This document shows, in pieces, positions 34,683 through 42,813 of a stretch of 64,000 nt of DNA. The translations under genes were made by a program, and so were the position numbers. Source of the stretch: CAYQLT01 sp964418425. Lineage in GTDB: Bacteria; Bacillota; Limnochordia; Limnochordales; Geochordaceae. Numbering within the stretch: the first letter of the stretch is position 1; each line of letters begins with the position of its first letter. Where the stretch lies: NCBI GenBank assembly GCA_964418425.1, contig CAYQLT010000004.1, positions 62,001 to 126,000 of the forward strand. The letters are read 5' to 3'. The notes below the pieces were generated by a model. It searched no databases, was not told the origin of the DNA, and worked only from the letters and a program-made list of their open reading frames with translations.

Positions 34683-35364
34683 TGACCCCCATCGCAAAGG
34701 CCAGCCGCCCCCTGTCCTGCACCGCCAGGTCCAGCTGGATGGCCGGGCCCAGCTGCATCGTAAGTCCTCCGCCCAGGTAGCGGCCGTCGAACTCCAGGCC
34801 TGCCGTGGTGATGGGCCAGCCGAGAGAACCCGGCTGGCGCACGCTGACGGGGTTGATCACCCGGGTTACCCCGAAAAACAGGAGCAGGGGCCCGTATCCG
34901 GAATTATCGCCAGCCCGGGGTGCGCGAAGCCCCGCGTGCAGCCGGGTGAACGGGGAGTCCAGGGCGCGCGCGGCGACGGCGTAGACGTCTTTCTCCTCCA
35001 CCCCCACCGCCACGGCCGGAAGGCGTCCCTGTTCGTCCACCAGCCGCATCGTGGCCAGAAGCCCGAAGCCGACGGTACCGAAGTTGGTGGAGGTGAGGCC
35101 CACCTCCACCCGATCCGTGAGCTGGTAGCGCACGTACGTGTAGGTGGTGCCTTCGCCCACGTCCGTGTGCAGGCCCACGGTGAATTCACCCGCCGGCCCC
35201 CCATCCCCGGTGGGAACCCCCCGCAGGCCGCTGCCCCGCAGCCCCTTCAGGGTAGCTGCCTCGGCGCAGACGCCCCCGACCAACGCCAGCGCCGCAGCCA
35301 GGACCGCTGCCACCAGCACCGGCCCCACCCTACGGGTGTCCCGGCCTCGCTCACTGCCGGTCAC
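34663..35364 (-). CDS. Small outer-membrane beta-barrel protein (233 aa)
   Basis: Signal peptide (LVAAVLAAALALVGGVCAEAA), then ~12 predicted strands with alternating polar/hydrophobic pattern, ending NVSTEF with a terminal phenylalanine as in Bam clients. The middle (YVRYQLTDRVEVGLTSTNFG) is vaguely YjbH-like; the family call is weak. GTG at 35364 has AAGGGGG nine bases ahead and gives a clean signal peptide; an earlier ATG at 35397 lacks a ribosome site. It overlaps the next barrel gene by 20 bases and follows lpxD. Confidence 0.75.
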   Translation of the reverse strand: MTGSERGRDTRRVGPVLVAAVLAAALALVGGVCAEAATLKGLRGSGLRGVPTGDGGPAGEFTVGLHTDVGEGTTYTYVRYQLTDRVEVGLTSTNFGTVGFGLLATMRLVDEQGRLPAVAVGVEEKDVYAVAARALDSPFTRLHAGLRAPRAGDNSGYGPLLLFFGVTRVINPVSVRQPGSLGWPITTAGLEFDGRYLGGGLTMQLGPAIQLDLAVQDRGRLAFAMGVNVSTEF

Positions 35365-35386
35365 AGGCTGGAGCCCCCTTCCCCCG

Positions 35387-36478
35387 TCACGTCCCATCGC
35401 CGGGCCGTTCGAAGCCATGCTCTACGGGCGCCAGCCCTACGTGCCTCTCCAGTCGGACAAGTCGCCGGAAAAGCTCCGGAAGCCGCGCGGCCAGCACCCA
35501 GGCCCGCACGGCCTCCTGGCGGGGGCTGGCCGGGGTCCCCGCCACCCGGGCCTCCGCCGCCACGTCGCTGAAGACCGCGCTGCGGGCGTACACCACCGCC
35601 CGGTCCCCGACCGTCACGTGATCCGAGATCCCCACCTGACCGGCGAGCACCACGCCCCGCCCCAGACGAGCCGAGCCCGCGATGCCCGTCTGCGCGGCCA
35701 CCAGGCACCCGGGCCCCAGCCGCGCGTTGTGACCCACCTGCACCAGGTTGTCGATTTTGGTGCCCCGCCCCACCACCGTCGCGCCCGCGCTGGCACGGTC
35801 GATGGTGGCGTTGGCGCCCACCTCCACGTCGTCCTCCAGGATGACGGTGCCCGCCTGGGGGCGGCGCCGGTGCGCCTCGCCGTCGGGGGCAAACCCGAAC
35901 CCGTCCGAACCGATCACCGCCCCGGCGTGGATCACCACCCGCCGCCCGATGCGCACCCTCTCCCGGATGACCACGTTGGCATGGATGGTGCTGTCCTCAC
36001 CGATCTCCACATCGTCGCCCACCACCGCGCCCGGATGGATCACACAGCGATCCCCCACCACCACCCGGCGCCCCAGCACCACCCTCGCTCCCACCCGAAC
36101 TCCGATTCCCAGGCGGCTTCCTTCCCCCACCACCGCCGTCGGGTGAACACCCTCATCGGGAAGCGACGGCGGCGGCGAGAAGTAAGCGACCAGCCGATCG
36201 AAGGCCCTGCGGGGGTCGTCCGCCTCGATGCACGCATACCCGGGGATCGCCCGCCCCCGCGCCACCACCACGGCCGCCACCGAGCGGCCTCGGAGCAACC
36301 GGGCATAGGCCGGCGAGGTCACCAGCGTGATGTCGCCCGGCCCCGCCTGGTCCGGGGGAGCGACCCCCGTGACGGCTCGGCCCGCCTCGCCGCCCACCAG
36401 CTGGCCTCCGGCGATGGAAGCCGCCTGCCTGAGATCCAGCGACCGGGTCGGGTGTTGCACGGGCCGCGACCCTCTCAA
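35387..36478 (-). CDS. lpxD: UDP-3-O-acylglucosamine N-acyltransferase LpxD
   Basis: Third acylation step of lipid A. It has an N-terminal uridine-binding domain (ITLVTSPAYARLLRGRSVAAVVV), then ~200 residues of hexapeptide repeats with the catalytic His in NLVQVGHNARLG, and SDGFGFAPDGEAHRR typical of LpxD. A C-terminal helix closes the trimer. 363 residues. The TTG start overlaps the ompH stop (TTGA). The ompH-lpxD neighbourhood is the same as in Proteobacteria. Confidence 0.95.
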   Translation of the reverse strand: MRGSRPVQHPTRSLDLRQAASIAGGQLVGGEAGRAVTGVAPPDQAGPGDITLVTSPAYARLLRGRSVAAVVVARGRAIPGYACIEADDPRRAFDRLVAYFSPPPSLPDEGVHPTAVVGEGSRLGIGVRVGARVVLGRRVVVGDRCVIHPGAVVGDDVEIGEDSTIHANVVIRERVRIGRRVVIHAGAVIGSDGFGFAPDGEAHRRRPQAGTVILEDDVEVGANATIDRASAGATVVGRGTKIDNLVQVGHNARLGPGCLVAAQTGIAGSARLGRGVVLAGQVGISDHVTVGDRAVVYARSAVFSDVAAEARVAGTPASPRQEAVRAWVLAARLPELFRRLVRLERHVGLAPVEHGFERPGDGT

Positions 36479-37029
36479 GACCCGGACTGCGTCTTGACGC
36501 CCAGCTTCAAGAGAACCTCTCGGGTGATGTCCCTGCCCCCCCAGATGACGAACGCTTTGTCGGTGACCACGTCCAGTCCCAGCTCCTGCGCCACCCGGCC
36601 GATGGCGTCCCGTACCCTGGGCAGCCGAGCGTTGACCATCTCCTGTTTGCGGGCGTCCAGCATCCTCTGGTACTCCCCAAACAGCTCCTGCTTCTGGCGC
36701 TGATACTGTTCCCGCAGCTCCTGCCGCGCGCTTTCGCTGAGCCCCTTCGCCTTTTGTTCAAACTCGTCATCCAGGCCTTTCACCCTGGCGTCCAGCTCGG
36801 CCTGCAGCCGGGCGGTCTCGTTGCGCAGGGGCTCGTCCAGGACCGGACGCAGGTACTCCTCGGCCACCCTGTCCAGGTCCACGTACCCCACCACCGACTC
36901 CCGCTGCGCCCGAGTTGCGCTGAAGGCCACCAGAGCGACGCTCGCGGCCAGTACCGCCAGGACAACCCCCACAGGCCCCCGGCCCCAAGGCAGCCGGGCC
37001 CACGCAGCCAGCCGCTTGCCTGTCTTCAC
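36475..37029 (-). CDS. OmpH/Skp-like periplasmic chaperone
   Basis: Binds unfolded outer-membrane proteins on the way to BamA. It has an N-terminal hydrophobic segment (VGVVLAVLAASVALVAFSATRA), the strand VVGYVDLDRVAEEY, then two long helices forming the Skp tentacle (~60-125, rich in Glu/Lys/Arg/Gln), and a closing strand DVVTDKAFVIWGGRDIT. 184 residues from the GTG at 37029 (GAGGTG 10 bases ahead). The N-terminal segment may stay as an anchor. Confidence 0.9.
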   Translation of the reverse strand: MKTGKRLAAWARLPWGRGPVGVVLAVLAASVALVAFSATRAQRESVVGYVDLDRVAEEYLRPVLDEPLRNETARLQAELDARVKGLDDEFEQKAKGLSESARQELREQYQRQKQELFGEYQRMLDARKQEMVNARLPRVRDAIGRVAQELGLDVVTDKAFVIWGGRDITREVLLKLGVKTQSGS

Positions 37030-37129
37030 CCCGCCCCACCACCTCACCGGCAGAACGGCCCGACACGGGCCGGCCCGCCACAGATACGGGCAGGCCGGCA
37101 CCCGACGGGAATGCCCGCCCGCCTTTCGG

Positions 37130-38914
37130 TCAAAAAGCCTGGCCGATGCTGAAGTGGAACCTGCCCCCACTCTCCCGGGTCATCCCGTAATCCAGCCGGA
37201 TCATGCCCAGGGGCGGCACGTCCACCCGGATGCCCACGCCGGCGTCCCACCGCAATTGCCGCAGATCGACGGCATCCTGCCCGGGCCATGCCCGGCCCGC
37301 ATCCACAAACACCACGCCCGAGACCGGTTTTGCGATGGGGAAGCGATATTCGAGATTGGCGAGGAGCATGGTCGATCCCTTGAGGTCCGGGTCGATACGG
37401 TCATAGCCCCGCAGCCCCTCGCTCCCGCCGACCCGGAAAAGCTCCTGGTCCGGCGCGCCGCCCACGATCTGGCCCGCGCTGAGCCGGCCGGCCAGCACGT
37501 GGGTGGCGCCTCGGACGGACAGGGGGATGTAGTGCGTGAGGGTCGTCTCCAGCTTGTTGAAGTGGAAGTCTCCCCACAGCCCCGCCACGCTGAGCGACAA
37601 CCGCAGCCGGTTGCCCCGGGTCGGGTTGAAGGGATGGTCGCTGGTGTCGGTGACGGTGCCGATCCCGAGGCTTCCCAGGACCCCCGCCTCGGCCTCTAGG
37701 GGCAGCGTGTCGCCCGGCTTTGCCTGCGGCGCCCAGACGTTGTGCACCAGGGTCACAAACCCACGGGTAAACTCCGACAGCGGCCGTCCTACGCTCAGTT
37801 CGCCACCGTAGCGGACGTCGTAGTAGCCGTCCTGCGGCAGCTTTTGGTAACCCAGCCTGGTGCCCAGCGACGTGCGCCGCTCGTCCATGTGAGGCTCGGT
37901 GAAGTTGAGTTCGTAGCGCTGGTTTTCGGGCCCGTAGTTGATGCTGACGCCCAGGCTCTGCCCCCGGCCCAGGAAGTTGATATCCGACACCTCCACCAGG
38001 CCGGCCAGCCGCGAGTCTGCGGTGAAGGTGAGCCCGATCTGGGCCAGGGCGGTGCGCCGCTCGGTGACGTGCACCACCACGTCCACCCGTTCGTCTCCCT
38101 GGTCCCCACCCTCGTGCGGGTCCGAGGCCGGCTTGAGGTCGGCGTTCACCTCGTCGAAAAACTGGAGCATCAGGACCCGGCGCAGGCTGCGCTCCAGTTC
38201 GGAGCGCAGCAGGATATCTCCCGGCTGCAGCGTCAGCTCCCGGCGGATCACGTACTCCCTGGTCTTCTCATTGCCCGTCACCAAGGTGCGTCCCACCCGG
38301 ATGCCCCGCAGCTCCACCCGCAGAGCCCCGTCGTCCGTGAGCTGCACCACGCCCGCAGCGGCCAGCACCCCGTACTGCTGCCACATGCGCCCGGGAAGTT
38401 CCTGGAGGGCCCGGGCGATGGTGGGCTGGTGCGCCACCTTGCCGGTTTGAAGCCCCAACAGCTCCGCCACGTCTGCGGGCTTGATCCCCTGTTGCGCGAG
38501 CAGAGGCTCAAGTTTCGTCTCGGGAGCCACCTCCACCCGCCTCAGCACGGGGTTTTCCACCACGCGAAAGATCACCCGAACCGGTACCGCTTCGCCTGCC
38601 AGTGGGCCCTCGGCCACCTCCTGCACGTCCACCGAGACCGAGCGGAAGTAGCCCAGCTCCAGGATGGCCTGCAGGTCGGCCTCCACGGACTCACGGCTCA
38701 GTGGCCGGCCCGGTTGGGTGCGGCGGATGGCGTCCAGGATCTGCTCCGTCTCCACCCGGTCGCTGCCGCTGACCAGCACCGAGCGCACGATCATCTGCGG
38801 CTGGGCCGCCTGACCGAAAGCGGGCCCGGGCATGGCCGCCGGCAAGGCCAGGGCCACCGCCAGCCCCGCGGAGATGGCACCCACCGCCCGAAATCCCAGC
38901 CACCGGTTGCTCAA
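37130..38914 (-). CDS. bamA: Outer-membrane assembly factor BamA (Omp85)
   Basis: Inserts barrel proteins into the outer membrane. After the signal peptide (AISAGLAVALALPAAMPGPAFGQ) come about three POTRA domains (residues ~40-270), fewer than the five in E. coli. A 16-strand barrel follows, with the Omp85 motif GLRGYDR near residue 500, and a C-terminal Phe (HFSIGQAF). 594 residues. TTG at 38914 is chosen since the signal peptide starts there. The 140-base gap upstream holds a sigma-H-like promoter. Neighbours tamB upstream and ompH, lpxD downstream match diderm Firmicute clusters. Confidence 0.95.
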   Translation of the reverse strand: MSNRWLGFRAVGAISAGLAVALALPAAMPGPAFGQAAQPQMIVRSVLVSGSDRVETEQILDAIRRTQPGRPLSRESVEADLQAILELGYFRSVSVDVQEVAEGPLAGEAVPVRVIFRVVENPVLRRVEVAPETKLEPLLAQQGIKPADVAELLGLQTGKVAHQPTIARALQELPGRMWQQYGVLAAAGVVQLTDDGALRVELRGIRVGRTLVTGNEKTREYVIRRELTLQPGDILLRSELERSLRRVLMLQFFDEVNADLKPASDPHEGGDQGDERVDVVVHVTERRTALAQIGLTFTADSRLAGLVEVSDINFLGRGQSLGVSINYGPENQRYELNFTEPHMDERRTSLGTRLGYQKLPQDGYYDVRYGGELSVGRPLSEFTRGFVTLVHNVWAPQAKPGDTLPLEAEAGVLGSLGIGTVTDTSDHPFNPTRGNRLRLSLSVAGLWGDFHFNKLETTLTHYIPLSVRGATHVLAGRLSAGQIVGGAPDQELFRVGGSEGLRGYDRIDPDLKGSTMLLANLEYRFPIAKPVSGVVFVDAGRAWPGQDAVDLRQLRWDAGVGIRVDVPPLGMIRLDYGMTRESGGRFHFSIGQAF

Positions 38915-38994
38915 CGTGCCGACCGTCCACCTTCCCGCCCCGCCCGAGCCCACCCCGGGCGGCAAGCCACCCCGCTCGGACGGGCCGTGCCGTA

Positions 38995-39019
38995 TTTCGG
39001 GGCGGCTCCATCATGTCCT
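38995..39019 (-). promoter_or_regulatory. Sigma-H-like promoter before bamA
   Basis: Minus strand AGAGGACAT (AGGA at 39016-39019), 17 bases, then CCCGAAATA (GAAA at 38995-38998). Spacing equals the other copies. It would give a leader of ~75 bases to the bamA start. Confidence 0.42.
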
Positions 39020-39053
39020 CTTGGCGAAAGCACGGCCAAGTCTGCAAATGCCG

Positions 39054-42000
39054 CTAGAACTGGAACTCCCACGTAAGGGCAAGCCGAACCCCCAGGACGT
39101 CGCTGTAGCCCACGTCCACGCTCAGCTGCGGGCTCACCCGGGTGCTCAACTCCAGTTCCTGGCCCGCCGGACCTCCCCCCAGGCTTCGACCGTAACGCAC
39201 AAACAACCCCTGGGACCTCAGGTACTTCCCCAGACGCAGCGCCCACCGCTGCTCCTCCGCGACCGGCACCAGCCACAGCTCGTCCAGGCCGAGGGCCTGG
39301 CGCACCGCACGCTCCAGCGGAACCATGGCCCACGCGGCCAGCTGCTCGTTGATCCGCCGAACCCATGGCGCCTCCGCCCCTGGCGCCGCGGATGCGGGCG
39401 GCAAAAGCAGCCGGACCAGCCGCTCCTGCTCCATGGGCGGGTCGGAGGCGAGGACCACCGGCCCTGTGGCCGTGTCGCCCTCGACGCTCACGTTCACCGC
39501 CCCCTCGGGCCCCGTGGTACGCGCCTGGAGCTTCAGCCGGGGCCGCACCCCGCCGGAGCGGCTGAAGATGAGTCGGCCCCGCTCGATGGAGATCTCCCGC
39601 CCGAAGTAGCGCAATCGCCCCCGGGTCAGCTCCAGCTCACCCTCCAGGGCGGGCTCCCCCGTGCTGCCCGCCAGCAAGAGTTCCCCCTCCACGAACCCGA
39701 ACCCGCCCACCGCCGGCACCTCAAGCGCCAGAGGCTCCGCCGCCGCCAGAACCACGTGCAGCGCCACCGGCGCTCGGGCGGGCGCCCCCCGGGCGCCCTG
39801 CCGGTCGGCCGACCCGCCCGCAGAGGCCCGAGCAGCCTCGGCGGCCGTCTCAGGGACCTGGCCGCCGGCCGCTTCCAAGGCTCCCCCTGCCGCAGGCGTG
39901 GGCTCGGCCAGGAGCATGGCGGGCAGAGCCTGCCCGAAGAGGACGACACGGCCTCCCCGGGCCGTGACGCGCCCGCTCAGCTCCGGCGCCTGCCCGGCTC
40001 CCCACGCGCCCCACAGGCGCAACGAACCGTCCCAGGAGGCGGAGAGCTGCAGCGCCCCGGTGAGCGGCCCCGCAAACTGAGCCTGGCGCAGCGCCAGGCT
40101 CACGTCCACCGGATCCATCAGCACGGGCCACAAGGCCTTCAACGCCGCCTCCCCCTCGGCGCTCACCTTCCCGCCGCCGGGGGTGTCTGCCTGAGCATGC
40201 GCCAGGCGCAGGCGATCGCCGTCCACCACCACCTGCACCCGCACCCGCTCCAGCCGCCCCGGGAAGCCCGGTGCCGCGAGCAGCCCCGCAAAGGCGTCCA
40301 CCTTTCCCGAGGCTCTGGGCGAGGCCAAACTTCCGGAAAGCTCCACCTCTCCGCTCACCTGACCGCTCTCCACCTGCCAGCCGGGCAGCAGGCGCTGCAT
40401 CAGAGCCGCCGGAAACTCGTCCAGCCGCACCCGAAGCGCCATCGCCCCTGCGGAGTCGCCCGGCGCTCGCCAGCCCAGGGGCAAGGCCCCGCTGGCCACC
40501 AACACCTGCCGGCCGTCCACGAAAAGCGCCCCGCGCTCGATCTGGGTCGCCTCAGGACCCACCGTCGCCTGCACCGATGCGACGAGGGGCAGCTCAAGAC
40601 CTTCACCGGCCAGCTCCGCCGCCAGCCGGGCCGCCGGGGAGGGCCCCGGCTGCACCTCCAGCCTCATCTCCCCCTCCACGTCTCCGCCGGACAGGGAGGC
40701 CGGGGAGACCACCAGCTCCCCACCCCCCGCCTGCACCCGGGCATGGAGATTGCCCAGGCTCACCCCCCGCCAGGCAAGCTTCCGCCCTTCCAGCGTCCCC
40801 TCCAGGCGTCCGCCGGACAGGCGGCCCGTGAAGGCCGCGAATCCGGAAAGCTCCGGCACGAGAGGCTCCATCAGCCTTCCGGCCAGGTTGACCAGCTCGG
40901 CGTCCAAGCTATACGACCCGTCGCCGGCCAGCTCGACGGTGGCGCTGCCGTCGGGGCCGTCCAGCTGCAAGGCCACAAGAGTCGGTTCCAGCCCCCGTGC
41001 CGCCTGGGCCCATGCCATCTGCAGCCGCACGCTGCCCGTCAACCGGCTTCGGGACGCCCCCGACACGCCGGAGGGCGGCCCCAGCAGCCCGGCCTGCGCC
41101 GCCGCCTGCCACAGCTCATCGGCCGCCACCTCCTCGATGCGTCCCCGGGCATCCAGGCGCACCCATGCCTCGGTGTCGTCGGGCAGGTGCTGCAGGCCAG
41201 GGCCCCAGCTCACCTCTCCCCCGGCCTCCAAGAGACCGCTTCCCACAGCAGCCCGCAACTCCTGAAACGTAAGCCGTCTCGCGGTGAAATCGACGGCCAC
41301 CGACGCGACCGCCGCGCCCGATGGAACCCCGAGCAGGGTTCCCGGTGGGACCTGCACCCGTCCCGACGCGGTCCAGGGCCCACCGGCCTGTCCCTGCACG
41401 ACGGCATCCCCTTCCACGGCGCTCACCCGGAACGCGTCCCACCAGGGGAGGTCGGCGCCCGCCACCGCGCCGCGCACTTCCACCTCGACCCGAGTGGGAT
41501 AGGGGGCCTGGTAGGCCACCAGGCCGGAAAAGCCGGCGCGGGCTGTCCCGTGCTCCCACCGGCCGCCGCGGAGCGCAAGGCCTTCAGGCCCCCATGACAC
41601 CTCCAGCTGTCCCCGGCCGCCCTGCACGTACGGCCACCACCAGGGGCCGTCTGCGGCAACCTCTTTCGCTACCCAGATGACGGAGGCGGCCGGGAGACCG
41701 TCCGCCGGCCAGGGGCCGGCCCAGCGCACCTCCACCTCCAGGGGCCCCGCCGCAAACTCCTGCCCGGATTGCAACTTTGCGGTCAGCTCGACGGCCAGCT
41801 CATCGGAGCCGGAGGACGATCCTCTGGGGGCTCCGGCCACGATACGTCCCCGGAGGCGGGCGGTTCCCATCGGGTGCTGGATGGTCAGCCGGGAGACCTC
41901 TATCGCGTCCCCCAGGCCCACCAGTCGGCCCTCGACGCGCGGCCCCTCCTCCAGCCGCAGCGTCCCCTCGGCCAGCACCCGGCCCCCGGGCGCCACCTCC

Positions 42001-42641
42001 ACTCGCCCCTCGGTCCAGAAGCGGCGCCCCGGCCCGTCGGGCTCCTGCTGCCACACCCCCTCCAGCCGCCAGGTGAGGCCTTCCTGTCCCAGCCCCAAAC
42101 CGGCCGGCCACCCCCGCAAGACGGCGACGAGCTGCGCAACGGCCTCCCGGACGGCTCCGGCCAGCTCCCGCAGGTCCCCGGCCGGCGGCCCGTTGGCGGG
42201 CTCTGTCCCGGGGGGCTTCTCCGGCAGCGGTCGAATGACGATGCCCTGCGCCTCGACGTGCCGGACGGCCTGCTGGGGGGCGGCAAGGCGCCACAGGACC
42301 GAGGGCAGGTCCACCCCCACGGCCACCTCAGGCGCCGACACCTGCACCCCCCGGTCCGTGGTGAGGGTGACGTCCTTCAACCGGATCCCCTGGACGGGCA
42401 CGAACCGGGCGCCACCCAGCCGCCATCTCCCCTCGAACCCCTCCAGGGCCGCGGCCATCCCCCGGCGCAGCTCCCGGGAGACGAGGGCGTCCAGGGAGGG
42501 GGCGGCAAGGCGCGCCCACCCCGTCAGCAGGGCGAGGCCCGCCAGAGCGGCCAGCGCTCGGACGGCCACCACCCGCCGACGCCGGTGCGCTCTTGGGGTC
42601 TTCGGGGCCCTGGGGTCGGTGCCGGCGCGGCTGTCGTCCAT
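39054..42641 (-). CDS. TamB/DUF490-type envelope protein
   Basis: AsmA/TamB-superfamily protein of 1195 residues, thought to form a hydrophobic groove that carries phospholipid between membranes and/or helps barrel assembly. It has an N-terminal anchor helix (AVRALAALAGLALLTGWARL), a very long beta-rich body (~60-1000), and the C-terminal DUF490 domain with REISIERGRLIFSRSGGVRPRL and PPMEQERLVRLLLPP near residues 990-1070, ending WEFQF. ATG 42641 has GGCGGAG ahead. Adjacent to bamA, as in many diderms (TamA is absent, BamA may substitute). Confidence 0.92.
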   Translation of the reverse strand: MDDSRAGTDPRAPKTPRAHRRRRVVAVRALAALAGLALLTGWARLAAPSLDALVSRELRRGMAAALEGFEGRWRLGGARFVPVQGIRLKDVTLTTDRGVQVSAPEVAVGVDLPSVLWRLAAPQQAVRHVEAQGIVIRPLPEKPPGTEPANGPPAGDLRELAGAVREAVAQLVAVLRGWPAGLGLGQEGLTWRLEGVWQQEPDGPGRRFWTEGRVEVAPGGRVLAEGTLRLEEGPRVEGRLVGLGDAIEVSRLTIQHPMGTARLRGRIVAGAPRGSSSGSDELAVELTAKLQSGQEFAAGPLEVEVRWAGPWPADGLPAASVIWVAKEVAADGPWWWPYVQGGRGQLEVSWGPEGLALRGGRWEHGTARAGFSGLVAYQAPYPTRVEVEVRGAVAGADLPWWDAFRVSAVEGDAVVQGQAGGPWTASGRVQVPPGTLLGVPSGAAVASVAVDFTARRLTFQELRAAVGSGLLEAGGEVSWGPGLQHLPDDTEAWVRLDARGRIEEVAADELWQAAAQAGLLGPPSGVSGASRSRLTGSVRLQMAWAQAARGLEPTLVALQLDGPDGSATVELAGDGSYSLDAELVNLAGRLMEPLVPELSGFAAFTGRLSGGRLEGTLEGRKLAWRGVSLGNLHARVQAGGGELVVSPASLSGGDVEGEMRLEVQPGPSPAARLAAELAGEGLELPLVASVQATVGPEATQIERGALFVDGRQVLVASGALPLGWRAPGDSAGAMALRVRLDEFPAALMQRLLPGWQVESGQVSGEVELSGSLASPRASGKVDAFAGLLAAPGFPGRLERVRVQVVVDGDRLRLAHAQADTPGGGKVSAEGEAALKALWPVLMDPVDVSLALRQAQFAGPLTGALQLSASWDGSLRLWGAWGAGQAPELSGRVTARGGRVVLFGQALPAMLLAEPTPAAGGALEAAGGQVPETAAEAARASAGGSADRQGARGAPARAPVALHVVLAAAEPLALEVPAVGGFGFVEGELLLAGSTGEPALEGELELTRGRLRYFGREISIERGRLIFSRSGGVRPRLKLQARTTGPEGAVNVSVEGDTATGPVVLASDPPMEQERLVRLLLPPASAAPGAEAPWVRRINEQLAAWAMVPLERAVRQALGLDELWLVPVAEEQRWALRLGKYLRSQGLFVRYGRSLGGGPAGQELELSTRVSPQLSVDVGYSDVLGVRLALTWEFQF

Positions 42642-42698
42642 CTCCGCCTGTCGCACGGGCGTATCGGACCGCGTCGTAAACTCCACCCGGGCAGGTAA

Positions 42699-42723
42699 TT
42701 TCGACGCCGTGCCGGTGAATCCG
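42699..42723 (-). promoter_or_regulatory. Weak sigma-H-like motif before tamB
   Basis: Minus strand GCCGGATTC, 17 bases, GTCGAAATT. One mismatch in AGGA (CGGA) and GAAA in the -10. Listed because position and spacing fit the others. Confidence 0.3.
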
Positions 42724-42813
42724 GCCGCCCGCGCGTGGCAGTAAGTGGGCACCGGGGAATGGAGTGGAGAACTTCCAGCGGGGTCGTCACCTTGCGAGCT
42801 TACGGCGGCTCTC

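Noticed and set aside
38832..41597. Plus-strand open frame of 921 codons
   Set aside because: Antisense of bamA/tamB with biased composition and no recognisable motif.
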